Origin: Vespa crabro | Lineage: Eukaryota; Arthropoda; Insecta; Hymenoptera; Vespidae | Length of the DNA stretch: 64,000 bases | Assembly (NCBI RefSeq): GCF_910589235.1 | Contig: NC_060974.1 | Location: 306,501 to 370,500, forward strand | Direction: 5' to 3' | Shown here: piece by piece, positions 46,956-61,737 of the stretch | Layout: every line of letters begins with the position of its first letter | Position numbering within the stretch: position 1 is the stretch's first letter | The notes under the pieces: generated by a model | What the model saw: the letters and a program-made list of their open reading frames with translations, nothing else | What the model was told of the DNA's origin: nothing | Databases searched by the model: none | Made by a program: the position numbers and the translations under genes

Positions 46956-49678
46956 GTTCAGAACTTGGCGTTTCATAAGATCAAACATCTATTTTATATT
47001 TGAATGAAAGCTTTTAACATTGTTTCGTATCGTATATACGATATTTCCCTTAAATACACGTATCGTCGAAAAACGAAAAGTTGAAACCTTGTTCAATTTC
47101 ATTGTTTTTTCATTCAATCGGCGCAGAATAAAGAATATAACAGGAATATAACGTTTTTGGTATGTTTAAATACGCGCTTTCACATGATAGTTGTTGAAAA
47201 ACGTAATCGACATACGCGAGTTTCCGTATATGCGAAGATAAAATCGTGTAATCTTTAATAATAAATGTGCCACATTTTGAAAAATGTTACCAATCGATTC
47301 AGAAAATTTCATTTCATAAGATCAAACATCTATTTTAAATTGGAATCAAAGTTTTTAACATTGTTTCATATCGTATATAAGATTTTTCGCTCATATACGC
47401 GAATCGTCGAAAAACGAATAGTTGAAATCTCGTTCATTTACATTGATTTTATATTCTATCGACGCAGAATAAAGAATATAACAAGAATATAACGTTTTTA
47501 ATATGATTAAATACGCGTCTTCATATGATAATTGTCGAAAAACGTAACCGACATACGCGAATTTCGGTATATGCGAAGATAATATCATTTAATCTTTAAT
47601 AATACTTGTGCCAAAGTTTGAAAAATGTTACCAATCGATTCAGAACTTTGCATTTCATAAGATCAAACATCTATTTTATATTGGAATCAAAGTTTTTAAC
47701 ATTGTTTCATATCGTATATACGATTTTTCGTTCATATACGCGTATCGTCCAACAACGAAAAGTTGAAATCTCGTACAATTTCGTTGATTTTATATTCTAT
47801 CGATAGAGAATGAAGAAAATAACAATAATATAACGTTTTTACTATGTTTAAATACGCGTTTTCATATGATAATTGTCGAAAAACGTAATCAACATACGCG
47901 AGTTTCTGTATATGCGAAGATAAAATCGTGTAATCTTTAATAATACTTGTGCCACATTTTGAAAAATGTTACCAATCGATTCAGAAAATTGCATTTCATA
48001 AGATCAAACATCTATTTTATATTGGAATCAAAGTTTTTAACATTATTTCATATCGTATATAAGATTTTTCGCTCATATACGCGCATCGTCGAAAACGGAA
48101 AAGTTGATATCTCGTTCAATTTCATTGATTTTATATTCTATCGATGCAGAATAAAGAATATAAAAATAATATAACGTTTTTACTCTATGTAAATACGCGT
48201 TTTCATAGGATAATTGTCGAAAAACGTAATCGACATACGCGAATTTCGGTATATGCGAAGATAAATCGTTTAATCTTTAATAATACTTGTGCCACATTTT
48301 GAAAAATGTTACCAATCGATTGTGAAAATTGCATTTCGTATGATCAAACATCAATTTTATATTGGAATCAAAGTTTTTAACATTGTTTCATATCGTATAT
48401 AATATTTTTCGCTCATATACGCGCATCGTCGAAAAACGAAGAGTTGAAATCTCGTTCAATTTCATTGATTTTATATTCTATCGATAGAGAATAAAGAATA
48501 TAACAATAATATAACGTTTTTACTATGTTTAAATACGCGTTTTCATATGATAATTGTCGAAAAACCTAATCGACATACGCGAATTTCAGTATATTCGAAG
48601 ATGAAATCGTGAAATCTTTAATAATACTTGTGCCACGGTTTGAAAAATGTTACCAATCGATTCAGAACTTTGCATTTCATAAGATCAAACATCTATTTTA
48701 TATTGGAATCAAAGTTTTTAACATTGTTTCATATCGTATATACGATTTTTCCTTCATATACGCGTAACGTCGAAAAACGAAAAGTTGAAATCTCGTTCAA
48801 TTTCATTGATTTAAATTCTATCGATGCAGAATAAAGAATATAATAAGAATATAACGTTTTTGGTATGTTTAAATACGCGCTTTCACATGATAGTTGTTGA
48901 AAAACGTAATCGACATACGCGAGTTTCCGTATATGCGAAGATAAAATCGTGTAATCTTTAATAATAAATGTGCCACATTTTGAAAAATGTTACCAATCGA
49001 TTCAGAAAATTGCATTTCATAAGATCAAACATCTATTTTAAATTGGAATCAAAGTTTTTAACATTGTTTCATATCGTATATAAGATTTTTCGCTCATATA
49101 CGCGAATCGTCGAAATACGAATAGTTGAAATCTCGTTCATTTACATTGATTTTATATTCTATCGACGCAGAATAAAGAATATAACAAGAATTTAACGTTT
49201 TTAATATGATTAAATACGCGTCTTCATATGATAATTGTCGAAAAACGTAACCGACATACGCGAATTTCGGTATATGCGAAGATAATATCATTTAATCTTT
49301 AATAATACTTGTGCCAAAGTTTGAAAAATGTTACCAATCGATTCAGAACTTTGCATTTCATAAGATCAAACATCTATTTTATATTGGAATCAAAGTTTTT
49401 AACATTGTTTCATATCGTATATACGATTTTTCGTTCATATAAGCGTATCGTCGAAGAACGAAAAGTTGAAATCTCGTTTAATTTTATTGATTTTATATTC
49501 AATCCACGCAGAATAAAGGATATAACAAAATTAATACGTTTTTACTATGTTCCAATATGCGTTTTCATATGATAAATGTCGAAAAACGTAATCGACATAC
49601 GCGAATTATGGTATATGCGAAGATAAAATCGTGAAATCTTTAATTATACTTGTGCCACAGTTTGAAAACTGTTACCAA

Positions 49679-49790
49679 TCGATTGAGAACATTTCATTTC
49701 ATAAGATCAAACCTGTATTTTACATTAGAATCAAAGTGTTTAACATCGATTCATATCGCATATTAGATTTTTTCGCTCATATACGCGTAT
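49679..49790 (+). repeat. 112-bp truncated monomer, marker 2
   Basis: Same junction, GCGTATCGATTCAGGACTTG, lying 2835 bp after marker 1. The joint falls at the tetranucleotide ATCG, present at both parental positions. Confidence 0.85.
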
Positions 49791-51329
49791 CGATTCAGGA
49801 CTTGGCGTTTCATAAGATCAAACATCTATTTTATATTGGAATGAAAGCTTTTAACATTGTTTCGTATCGTATATACGATATTTCCCTTAAATACACGTAT
49901 CGTCGAAAAACGAAAAGTTGAAATCTTGTTCAATTTCATTGTTTTTTCATTCAATCGGCGCAGAATAAAGAATATAACAGGAATATAACGTTTTTGGTAT
50001 GTTTAAATACGCGCTTTCACATGATAGTTGTTGAAAAACGTAATCGACATACGCGAGTTTCCGTATATGCGAAGATAAAATCGTGGAATCTTTAATAATA
50101 AATGTGCCACATTTTGAAAAATGTTACCAATCGATTCAGAAAATTTCATTTCATAAGATCAAACATCTATTTTAAATTGGAATCAAAGTTTTTATCATTG
50201 TTTCATATCGTATATAAGATTTTTCGCTCATATACGCGAATCGTCGAAAAACGAATAGTTGAAATCTCGTTCAATTTCATTGATTTTATATTCTATCGAT
50301 AGAGAATAAAGAATATAACAATAATATAACGTTTTTACTATGATTAAATTCGCGTGTTCATATGATAATTGTCGAAAAGCATAACCGACATACGCGAATT
50401 TCGGTATATGCGAAGATAAATTCATTTTATCTTTAATAATACTTGTGCCAAAGTTTGAAAAATGTTACCAATCGATTCAGAACTTTGCATTTCATAAGAT
50501 CAAACATCTATTTTATATTGGAATCAAAGTTTTTAACATTGTTTCATATCTTATATACGATTTTTCGTTCATATACGCGTATCGTCCAAAAACGAAAAGT
50601 TGAAATCTCGTACAATTTCATTGATTTTATATTCTATCGATAGAGAATGAAGAATATAACAATAATATAACGTTTTTACTATGTTTTAATACGCGTTTTC
50701 ATATGATAATTGTCGAAAAACGTAATCAACATACGCGAGTTTCTGTATATGCGAAGATAAAATCGTGTAATCTTTAATAATACTTGTGCCACGTTTTGAA
50801 AAATGTTACCAATCGATTCAGAAAATTGCATTTCATAAGAGCAAACATCTATTTTATATTGGAATCAATGTTTTTAACATTGTTTCATATCGTATATACG
50901 ATTTTTCGCACATATACGCGTATCGTCGTAAAACGAAAAGTTGAAATCTCGTTCAATTACATTGATTTTATATTCCATCGATGCAGAATAAAGAATATAA
51001 CAATAATATAACGTTTTTACTATGTTTAAATACGCGTTTTCATATGATAATTGTCGAAAAACCTAATCGACATACGCGAATTTCAGTATATTCGAAGATG
51101 AAATCGTGAAATCTTTAATAATACTTGTGCCACGGATTGAAAAATGTTACCAATCGATTCAGAACTTTGCATTTCATCAGATCAAACATCTATTTTATAT
51201 TGGAATCAAAGTTTTTAACATTGTTTCATATCGTATATACGATTTTTCGTTCATATACGCGTATCGTCGAAAAACGAAAAGTTGAAATCTCGTTCAATTT
51301 CATTGATTTAAATTCTATCGATGCAGAAT

Positions 51330-53600
51330 AAAGAATATAATAAGAATATAACGTTTTTGGTATGTTTAAATACGCGCTTTCACATGATAGTTGTTGAAAA
51401 ACGTAATCGACATGCGCGAGTTTCCGTATATGCGAAGATAAAATCGTGTAATCTTTAATAATAAATGTGCCACATTTTGAAAAATGTTACCAATCGATTC
51501 AGAAAATTGCATTTCATAAGATCAAACATCTATTTTAAATTGGAATCAAAGTTTTTAACATTACTTCATATCGTATATAAGATTTTTCGCTCATATACGC
51601 GAATCGTCGAAAAACGAATAGTTTAAATCTCGTTCATTTACATTGATTTTATATTCTATCGACGCAGAATAAAGAATATAACAAGAATATAACTTTTTTA
51701 ATATGATTAAATACGCGTCTTCATATGATAATTGTCGAAAAACGTAACCGACATACGCGAATTTCGGTATATGCGAAGATAATATCATTTAATCTTTAAT
51801 AATACTTGTGCCAAAGTTTGAAAAATGTTACCAATCGATTCAGAACTTTGCATTTCATAAGATCAAACATCTATTTTATATTGGAATCAAAGTTTTTAAC
51901 ATTGTTTCATATCGTATATACGATTTTTCGTTCATATACGCGTATCGTCCAAAAACGAAAAGTTGAAATCTTGTACAATTTCGCTGATTTTATATTCTAT
52001 CGATAGAGAATGAAGAAAATAACAATAATATAACGTTTTTACTATGTTTAAATACGCGTTTTCATATGATAATTGTCGAAAAACGTAATCAACATACGCG
52101 AGTTTCTGTATATGCGAAGATAAAATCGTGTAATCTTTAATAATTCTTGTGCCACATTTTGAAAAATGTTACCAATCGAGTCAGAAAATTGCATTTCATA
52201 AGATCAAACATCTATTTTATATTGGAATCAAAGTTTTTAACATTACTTCATATCGTATATAAGATTTTTCGCTCATATACGCGCATCGTCGAAAACGGAA
52301 AAGTTGATTTCTCGTTCAATTTCATTGATTTTATATTCTATCGATGCAGAATAAAGAATATAAAAATAATATAACGTTTTTACTCTATGTAAATACGCGT
52401 TTTCATAGGATAATTGTCGAAAAACGTAATCGACATACGCGAATTTCGGTATATGCGAAGATAAATCGTGTAATCTTTAATAATACTTGTGCCACATTTT
52501 GAAAAATGTTTCCAATCGATTGTGAAAATTGCATTTCGTATGATCAAACATCTATTTTATATTGGAATCAAAGTTTTTAACATTGTTTCATATCGTATAT
52601 AATATTTTTCGCTCATATACGCGCATCGTCGAAAAACGAAGAGTTGAAATCTCGTTCAATTTCATTGATTTTATATTCTATCGATAGAGAATAAAGAATA
52701 TAACAATAATATAACGTTTTTACTATGTTTAAATACGCGTTTTCATATGATAATTGTCGAAAAACGTAATCGACATACGCGAATTTCGGTATATGCGAAG
52801 ATAAAATCGTAAAATCTTTAATAATACTTCTGCCATATTTTGAAAAATGTTACCAATCGAATCAGAAAGTTGCATCTCATAAGATCAGACATCTCCTTTA
52901 TATTGGAATCAAAGTTTATAACATTGTTTTATATTGTATATACGATTTTTCGCACATATACGCGTATCGTCGTAAAACGAAAAGTTGAAATCTCGTTCAT
53001 TTACATTGATTTTATATTCCATCGATGCAGAATAAAGAATATAACAATAATATAACGTTTTTACTATGTTTAAATACGCGTTTTCATATGATAATTGTCG
53101 AAAAACCTAATCGACATACGCGAATTTCAGTATATTCGAAGATGAAATCGTGAAATCTTTAATAATACTTGTGCCACGGTTTGAAAAATATTACCAATCG
53201 ATTCAGAACTTTGCATTTCATAAGATCAAACATCTATTTTATATTGGAATCAAAGTTTTTAACTACGTTTCATATCTTATATACGATTTTTCGTTCATAT
53301 AAGCGTATCGTCGAAGAACGAAAAGTTGAAATCTCGTTTAATTTTATTGATTTTATATTCAATCCACGCAGAATAAAGGATATAACAAAATTAGTACGTT
53401 TTTACTATGTTCCAATATGCGTTTTCATATGATAAATGTCGAAAAACGTAATCGACATACGCGAATTATGGTATATGCGAAGATAAAATCGTGAAATCTT
53501 TAATTATACTTGTGCCACAGTTTGAAAACTGTTACCAATCGATTGAGAACATTTCATTTCATAAGACCAAACCTGTATTTTACATTAGAATCAAAGTGCT
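51330..53600 (+). repeat. Higher-order repeat block with partner at 61541-63811 (offset 10211)
   Basis: Frames at 51465 (monomer start), 51806, 52147 and 53169 and the marker-type monomer at 53510 all recur exactly 10211 bp downstream. The first part of the block also recurs 4200 bp upstream (47265, 47606, 47947), so the same variant order occurs at three places. Confidence 0.82.
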
Positions 53601-53650
53601 TAACATCGATTCATATCGCATATTCGATTTTTTCGCTCATATACGCGTAT
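53539..53650 (+). repeat. 112-bp truncated monomer, marker 3
   Basis: Identical junction, 3860 bp after marker 2. Confidence 0.85.
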
Positions 53651-55569
53651 CGATTCAGGACTTGGCGTTTCATAAGATCAACCATCTATTTTATTTTGGA
53701 ATGAAAGCTTTAAACATTGTTTCGTATCGTATATACGAAATTTCATTTAAAAACACGTATCGTCGAAAAACGAAAAGTTGAAATCTTGTTCAATTTCATT
53801 GTTTTTTCATTCAATCGGCGCAGAATAAAGAATATAACAGGAATATAACGTTTTTGGTATGTTTAAATACGCGCTTTCACATGATAGTTGTTGAAAAACG
53901 TAATCGACATTCGCGAGTTTCCGTATATGCGAAGATAAAATCGTGTAATCTTTAATAATAAATGTGGCACACTTTGAAAAATGTTACCAATCGATTCAGA
54001 AAATTGCATTTCATAAGATCAAACATCTATTTTATATTGGAATCAAAGTTTTTAACATTGTTTCATATCGTATATACGATTTTTCGCTCATATACGCGTA
54101 TCGTCCAAAAACGAAAAGTTGAAATCTCGTACAATTTCATTGATTTTATATTCTATCGATAGAGAATGAAGAATATAACAATAATATAACGTTTCTACTA
54201 TGTTTTAGTACGCGTTTTCATATGATAATTGTCGAAAAACGTAATCAACATACGCGAGTTTCTATATATGCGAAGATAAAATCGTGTAATCTTTAATAAT
54301 ACTTGTGCCACATTTTGAAAAATGTTACCAATCGATTCAGAAAATTGCATTTCATAAGAGCAAACATCTATTTTATATTGGAATCAAAGTTTTTAACATT
54401 GTTTCATATCGTATATAAGATTTTTCGCTCATATACGCGCATCGTCGAAAAGGAAAAGTTGATATCTCGTTCAATTTCATTGATTTTATATTCTGTCGAT
54501 GCAGAATAAAGAATATAAAAATAAAATAACGTTTTTACTCTATGTAAATACGCGGTTTCATTGGATAATTTTCGAAAAACGTAATCGACATACGCGAATT
54601 TCGGTATATGCGAAGATAAATCGTGTAATCTTTAATAATACTTGTGACACATTTTGAAAAATGTTACCAATCGATTGAGAAAATTGCATTTCATAAGATC
54701 AAACATCTATTTTATATTGGAATCAAAGTTTTTAACATTGTTTCATATCGTATATACGATTTTTCGCTCATATACGCGTATCGTCCAAAAACGAAAAGTT
54801 GAAATCTCATTCAATATCATTGATTTTATATTCTATCGATAGAGAATGAAGAATATAACAATAATATAACGTTTTTACTATGTTTAAATACGCGTTTTCA
54901 TATGATAATTGTCGAAAAACGTAATCGACATACGCGAATTTCGGTATATGCGAAGATAAAATCGTAAAATCTATAATATTACTTGTGCCACATTTTGAAA
55001 AATGTTACCAATCGATTCAGAAAATTGCATTTCATAAGAGCAAACATCTATTTTATATTGGAATCAAAGTTTTTAACATTGTTTCATATCGTATATACAA
55101 TTTTTCGCACATATACGCGTATCGTCGTAAAACGAAAAGTTGAAATCTCGTTCAATTACATTGATTTTATATTCCATCGATGCAGAATAAAGAATATAAC
55201 AATAATATAACGTTTTTACTATGTTTAAATACGCGTTTTCATATGATAATTGTCGAAAAACCTAATCGACATACGCGAATTTCAGTATATTCGAAGATGA
55301 AATCGTGAAATCTTTAATAATACTTGTGCCACGGTTTGAAAAATGTTACCAATCGATTCAGAACTTTGCAGTTCATAAGATCAAACATCTATTTTATATT
55401 GGAATCAAAGTTTTTAACATTGTTTCATATCGTATATACGATTTTTCGTTCATATACGCGTATCGTCGAAAAACGAATAGTTGAAATCTCGTTCATTTAC
55501 ATTGATTTTATATTCTATCGACGCAGAATAAAGAATATAACAAGAATTTAACGTTTTTAATATGATTAA

Positions 55570-57880
55570 ATACGCGTCTTCATATGATAATTGTCGAAAA
55601 ACGTAACCGACATACGCGAATTTCGGTATATGCGAAGATAATATCATTTAATCTTTAATAATATTTGTGCCAAAGTTTGAAAAATGTTACCAATCGATTC
55701 AGAACTTTGCATTTCATAAGATCAAACTTCTATTTTATATTGGAATCAAAGTTTTTAACATTGTTTCATATCGTATATACGATTTTTCGTTCATATAAGC
55801 GTATCGTCGAAGAACGAAAAGTTGAAATCTCGTTTAATTTTATTGATTTTATATTCAATCCACGCAGAATAAAGGATATAACAAAATTAATACGTTTTTA
55901 CTATGTTCCAATATGCGTTTTCATATGATAAATGTCGAAAAACGTAATCGACATACGCGAATTATGGTATATGCGAAGATAAAATCGTGAAATCTTTAAT
56001 TATACTTGTGCCACAGTTTGAAAACTGTTACCAATCGATTGAGAACATTTCATTTCATAAGATCAAACCTGTATTTTAAATTAGAATCAAAGTGTTTAAC
56101 ATCGATTTATATCGCATATTAGATTTTTTCGCTCATATACGCGTATCGATTCAGGACTTGGCGTTTCATAAGAACAAACATCTATTTTATATTGGAATGA
56201 AAGCTTTTAACATTGTTTCGTATCGTATATACGATATTTCCCTTAAATACACGTATCGTCGAAAAACGAAAAGTTGAAATCTTGTTCAATTTCATTGTTT
56301 TTTCATTCAATCGGCGCAGAATAAAGAATATAACAGGAATATAACGTTTTTGGTATGTTTAAATACGCGCTTTCACATGATAGTTGTTGAAAAACGTAAT
56401 CGACATACGCGAGTTTCCGTATATGCGAAGATAAAATCGTGTAATCTTTAATAATAAATGTGCCACATTTTGAAAAATGTTACCAATCGATTCAGAAAAT
56501 TGCATTTCATAAGATCAAACATCTATTTTAAATTGGAATCAAAGTTTTTATCATTGTTTCATATCGTATATAAGATTTTTCGCTCATATACGCGAATTGT
56601 CGAAAAACGAATAGTTGAAATCTCGTTCAATTTCATTGATTTTATATTCTATCGATAGAGAATAAAGAATATAGCAATAATATAACGTTTTTACTATGAT
56701 TAAATTCGCGTGTTCATATGATAATTGTCGAAAAGCATAACCGACATACGCGAATTTCGGTATATGCGAAGATAAATTCATTTTATCTTTAATAATACTT
56801 GTGCCAAAGTTTGAAAAATGTTACCAATCGATTCAGAACTTTGCATTTCATAAGATCAAACATCTATTTTATATTGGAATCAAAGTTTTTAACATTGTTT
56901 CATATCTTATATACGATTTTTCGTTCATATACGCGTATCGTCCAAAAACGAAAAGTTGAAATCTCGTACAATTTCATTGATTTTATATTCTATCGTTAGA
57001 GAATGAAGAATATAACAATAATATAACGTTTTTACTATGTTTTAATACGCGTTTTCATATGATAATTGTCGAAAAACGTAATCAACATACGCGAGTTTCT
57101 GTATATGCGAAGATAAAATCGTGTAATCTTTAATAATACTTGTGCCACATTTTGAAAAATGTTACCAATCGATTCAGAAAATTGCATTTCATAAGATCAA
57201 ACATCTATTTTATATTGGAATCAAAGTTTTTAACATTGTTTCATATCGTATATAAGATTTTTCGCTCATATACGCGCATCGTCGAAAAGGAAAAGTTGAT
57301 ATCTCGTTCAATTTCATTGATTTTATATTCTATCGATGCAGAATAAAGAATATAAAAATAAAATAACGTTTTTACTCTATGTAAATACGCGGTTTCATTG
57401 GATAATTTTCGAAAAACGTAATCGACATACGCGAATTTCGGTATATGCGAAAATAAATCGTGTAATCTTTAATAATACTTGTGACACATTTTGAAAAATG
57501 TTACCAATCGATTCAGAACTTTGCATTTCATAAGATCAAACATCTATTTTATATTGGAATCAAAGTTTTTAACATTGTTTCATATCGTATATACGATTTT
57601 TCGTTCATATACGCGTATCGTCGAAAAACGAAAAGTTGAAATCTCGTTCAATTTCATTGATTTAAATTCTATCGATGCAGAATAAAGAATATAATAAGAA
57701 TATAACGTTTTTGGTATGTTTAAATACGCGCTTTCACATGATAGTTGTTGAAAAACGTAATCGACATACGCGAGTTTCCGTATATGCGAAGATAAAATCG
57801 TGTAATCTTTAATAATAAATGTGCCACATTTTGAAAAATGTTACCAATCGATTCAGAAAATTGCATTTCATAAGATCAAA
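55570..57880 (+). repeat. Higher-order repeat block, copy a (partner 59427-61737)
   Basis: Monomer variants occur in the same order here and 3857 bp downstream. Diagnostic frames start at 55665, 56092, 56458, 56799, 57140 and 57491, and again at exactly +3857. Translated variants are identical except for rare single changes. Upstream of about 55570 and downstream of about 57880 the correspondence is lost. Confidence 0.88.
56036..56147 (+). repeat. 112-bp truncated monomer, marker 4
   Basis: Identical junction, 2497 bp after marker 3. Confidence 0.85.
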
Positions 57881-58900
57881 CATCTATTTTAAATTGGAAT
57901 CAAAGTTTTAATCATTGTTTCATATCGTATATAAGATTTTTCGCTCATATACGCGAATTGTCGAAAAACGAATAGTTGAAATCTCGTTCAATTTCATTGA
58001 TTTTATATTCTATCGATAGAGAATAAAGAATATAACAATAATATAACGTTTTTACTATGATTAAATTCGCGTGTTCATATGATAATTGTCGAAAAGCATA
58101 ACCGACATACGCGAATTTCGGTATATGCGAAGATAAATTCATTTTATCTTTAATAATACTTGTGCCAAAGTTTGAAAAATGTTACCAATCGATTCAGAAC
58201 TTTGCATTTCATAAGATCAAACATCTATTTTATATTGGAATCAAAGTTTTTAACATTGTTTCATATCTTATATACGATTTTTCGTTCATATACGCGTATC
58301 GTCCAAAAACGAAAAGTTGAAATCTCGTACAATTTCATTGATTTTATATTCTATCGATAGAGAATGAAGAATATAACAATAATATAACGTTTTTACTATG
58401 TTTTAATACGCGTTTTCATATGATAATTGTCGAAAAACGTAATCAACATACGCGAGTTTCTGTATATGCGAAGATAAAATCGTGTAATCTTTAATAATAC
58501 TTGTGCCACATTTTGAAAAATGTTACCAATCGATTCAGAAAATTGCATTTCATAAGATCAAACATCTATTTTATATTGGAATCAAAGTTTTTAACATTGT
58601 TTCATATCGTATATAAGATTTTTCGCTCATATACGCGCATCGTCGAAAAGGAAAAGTTGATATCTCGTTCAATTTCATTGATTTTATATTCTGTCGATGC
58701 AGAATAAAGAATATAAAAATAAAATAACGTTTTTACTCTATGTAAATACGCGGTTTCATTGGATAATTTTCGAAAAACGTAATCGACATACGCGAATTTC
58801 GGTATATGCGAAGATAAATCGTGTAATCTTTAATAATACTTGTGACACATTTTGAAAAATGTTACCAATCGATTGAGAAAATTGCATTTCATAAGATCAA
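56458..58900 (+). repeat. Four-monomer tandem duplication (1361-bp period)
   Basis: Variants at 56584, 56799, 57140 and 57491 recur at 57945, 58160, 58501 and 58852, each shifted by 1361 bp (four monomers). It overlaps the 3857-bp block, so the two duplications are nested. Confidence 0.82.
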
Positions 58901-59426
58901 ACATCTATTTTACATTGGAATCAAAGTTTTTAACATTGTTTCATATCGTATATACGATTTTTCGCTCATATACGCGTATCGTCCAAAAACGAAAAGTTGA
59001 AATCTCATTCAATATCATTGATTTTATATTCTATCGATAGAGAATGAAGAATATAACAATAATATAACGTTTTTACTATGTTTAAATACGCGTTTTCATA
59101 TGATAATTGTCGAAAAACGTAATCGACATACGCGAATTTCGGTATATGCGAAGATAAAATCGTAAAATCTATAATATTACTTGTGCCACATTTTGAAAAA
59201 TGTTACCAATCGATTCAGAAAATTGCATTTCATAAGAGCAAACATCTATTTTATATTGGAATCAAAGTTTTTAACATTGTTTCATATCGTATATACGATT
59301 TTTCGCACATATACGCGTATCGTCGTAAAACGAAAAGTTGAAATCTCGTTCAATTACATTGATTTTATATTCCATCGATGCAGAATAAAGAATATAACAA
59401 TAATATAACGTTTTTACTATGTTTAA

Positions 59427-61737
59427 ATACGCGTTTTCATATGATAATTGTCGAAAAACGTAACCGACATACGCGAATTTCGGTATATGCGAAGATAATA
59501 TCATTTAATCTTTAATAATATTTGTGCCAAAGTTTGAAAAATGTTACCAATCGATTCAGAACTTTGCATTTCATAAGATCAAACTTCTATTTTATATTGG
59601 AATCAAAGTTTTTAACATTGTTTCATATCGTATATACGATTTTTCGTTTATATAAGCGTATCGTCGAAGAACGAAAAGTTGAAATCTCGTTTAATTTTAT
59701 TGATTTTATATTCAATCCACGCAGAATAAAGGATATAACAAAATTAATACGTTTTTACTATGTTCCAATATGCGTTTTCATATGATAAATGTCGAAAAAC
59801 GTAATCGACATACGCGAATTATGGTATATGCGAAGATAAAATCGTGAAATCTTTAATTATACTTGTGCCACAGTTTGAAAACTGTTACCAATCGATTGAG
59901 AACATTTCATTTCATAAGATCAAACCTGTATTTTAAATTAGAATCAAAGTGTTTAACATCGATTTATATCGCATATTAGATTTTTTCGCTCATATACGCG
60001 TATCGATTCAGGACTTGGCGTTTCATAAGAACAAACATCTATTTTATATTGGAATGAAAGCTTTTAACATTGTTTCGTATCGTATATACGATATTTCCCT
60101 TAAATACACGTATCGTCGAAAAACGAAAAGTTGAAATCTTGTTCAATTTCATTGTTTTTTCATTCAATCGGCGCAGAATAAAGAATATAACAGGAATATA
60201 ACGTTTTTGGTATGTTTAAATACGCGCTTTCACATGATAGTTGTTGAAAAACGTAATCGACATACGCGAGTTTCCGTATATGCGAAGATAAAATCGTGTA
60301 ATCTTTAATAATAAATGTGCCACATTTTGAAAAATGTTACCAATCGATTCAGAAAATTGCATTTCATAAGATCAAACATCTATTTTAAATTGGAATCAAA
60401 GTTTTTATCATTGTTTCATATCGTATATAAGATTTTTCGCTCATATACGCGAATTGTCGAAAAACGAATAGTTGAAATCTCGTTCAATTTCATTGATTTT
60501 ATATTCTATCGATAGAGAATAAAGAATATAGCAATAATATAACGTTTTTACTATGATTAAATTCGCGTGTTCATATGATAATTGTCGAAAAGCATAACCG
60601 ACATACGCGAATTTCGGTATATGCGAAGATAAATTCATTTTATCTTTAATAATACTTGTGCCAAAGTTTGAAAAATGTTACCAATCGATTCAGAACTTTG
60701 CATTTCATAAGATCAAACATCTATTTTATATTGGAATCAAAGTTTTTAACATTGTTTCATATCTTATATACGATTTTTCGTTCATATACGCGTATCGTCC
60801 AAAAACGAAAAGTTGAAATCTCGTACAATTTCATTGATTTTATATTCTATCGTTAGAGAATGAAGAATATAACAATAATATAACGTTTTTACTATGTTTT
60901 AATACGCGTTTTCATATGATAATTGTCGAAAAACGTAATCAACATACGCGAGTTTCTGTATATGCGAAGATAAAATCGTGTAATCTTTAATAATACTTGT
61001 GCCACATTTTGAAAAATGTTACCAATCGATTCAGAAAATTGCATTTCATAAGATCAAACATCTATTTTATATTGGAATCAAAGTTTTTAACATTGTTTCA
61101 TATCGTATATAAGATTTTTCGCTCATATACGCGCATCGTCGAAAAGGAAAAGTTGATATCTCGTTCAATTTCATTGATTTTATATTCTATCGATGCAGAA
61201 TAAAGAATATAAAAATAAAATAACGTTTTTACTCTATGTAAATACGCGGTTTCATTGGATAATTTTCGAAAAACGTAATCGACATACGCGAATTTCGGTA
61301 TATGCGAAAATAAATCGTGTAATCTTTAATAATACTTGTGACACATTTTGAAAAATGTTACCAATCGATTCAGAACTTTGCATTTCATAAGATCAAACAT
61401 CTATTTTATATTGGAATCAAAGTTTTTAACATTGTTTCATATCGTATATACGATTTTTCGTTCATATACGCGTATCGTCGAAAAACGAAAAGTTGAAATC
61501 TCGTTCAATTTCATTGATTTAAATTCTATCGATGCAGAATGAAGAATATAATAAGAATATAACGTTTTTGGTATGTTTAAATACGCGCTTTCACATGATA
61601 GTTGTTGAAAAACTTAATCGACATACGCGAGTTTCCGTATATGCGAAGATAAAATCGTGTAATCTTTAATAATAAATGTGCCACATTTTGAAAAATGTTA
61701 CCAATCGATTTAGAAAATTGCATTTCATAAGATCAAA
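59427..61737 (+). repeat. Higher-order repeat block, copy b (partner 55570-57880)
   Basis: Second copy of the block at 55570-57880. A serine-to-leucine change in the frame at 59522 is one of the few differences seen. Near-identity over about 2.3 kb implies recent duplication. Confidence 0.88.
59893..60004 (+). repeat. 112-bp truncated monomer, marker 5
   Basis: Identical junction, 3857 bp after marker 4 and inside a near-identical duplicated block. Confidence 0.85.
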
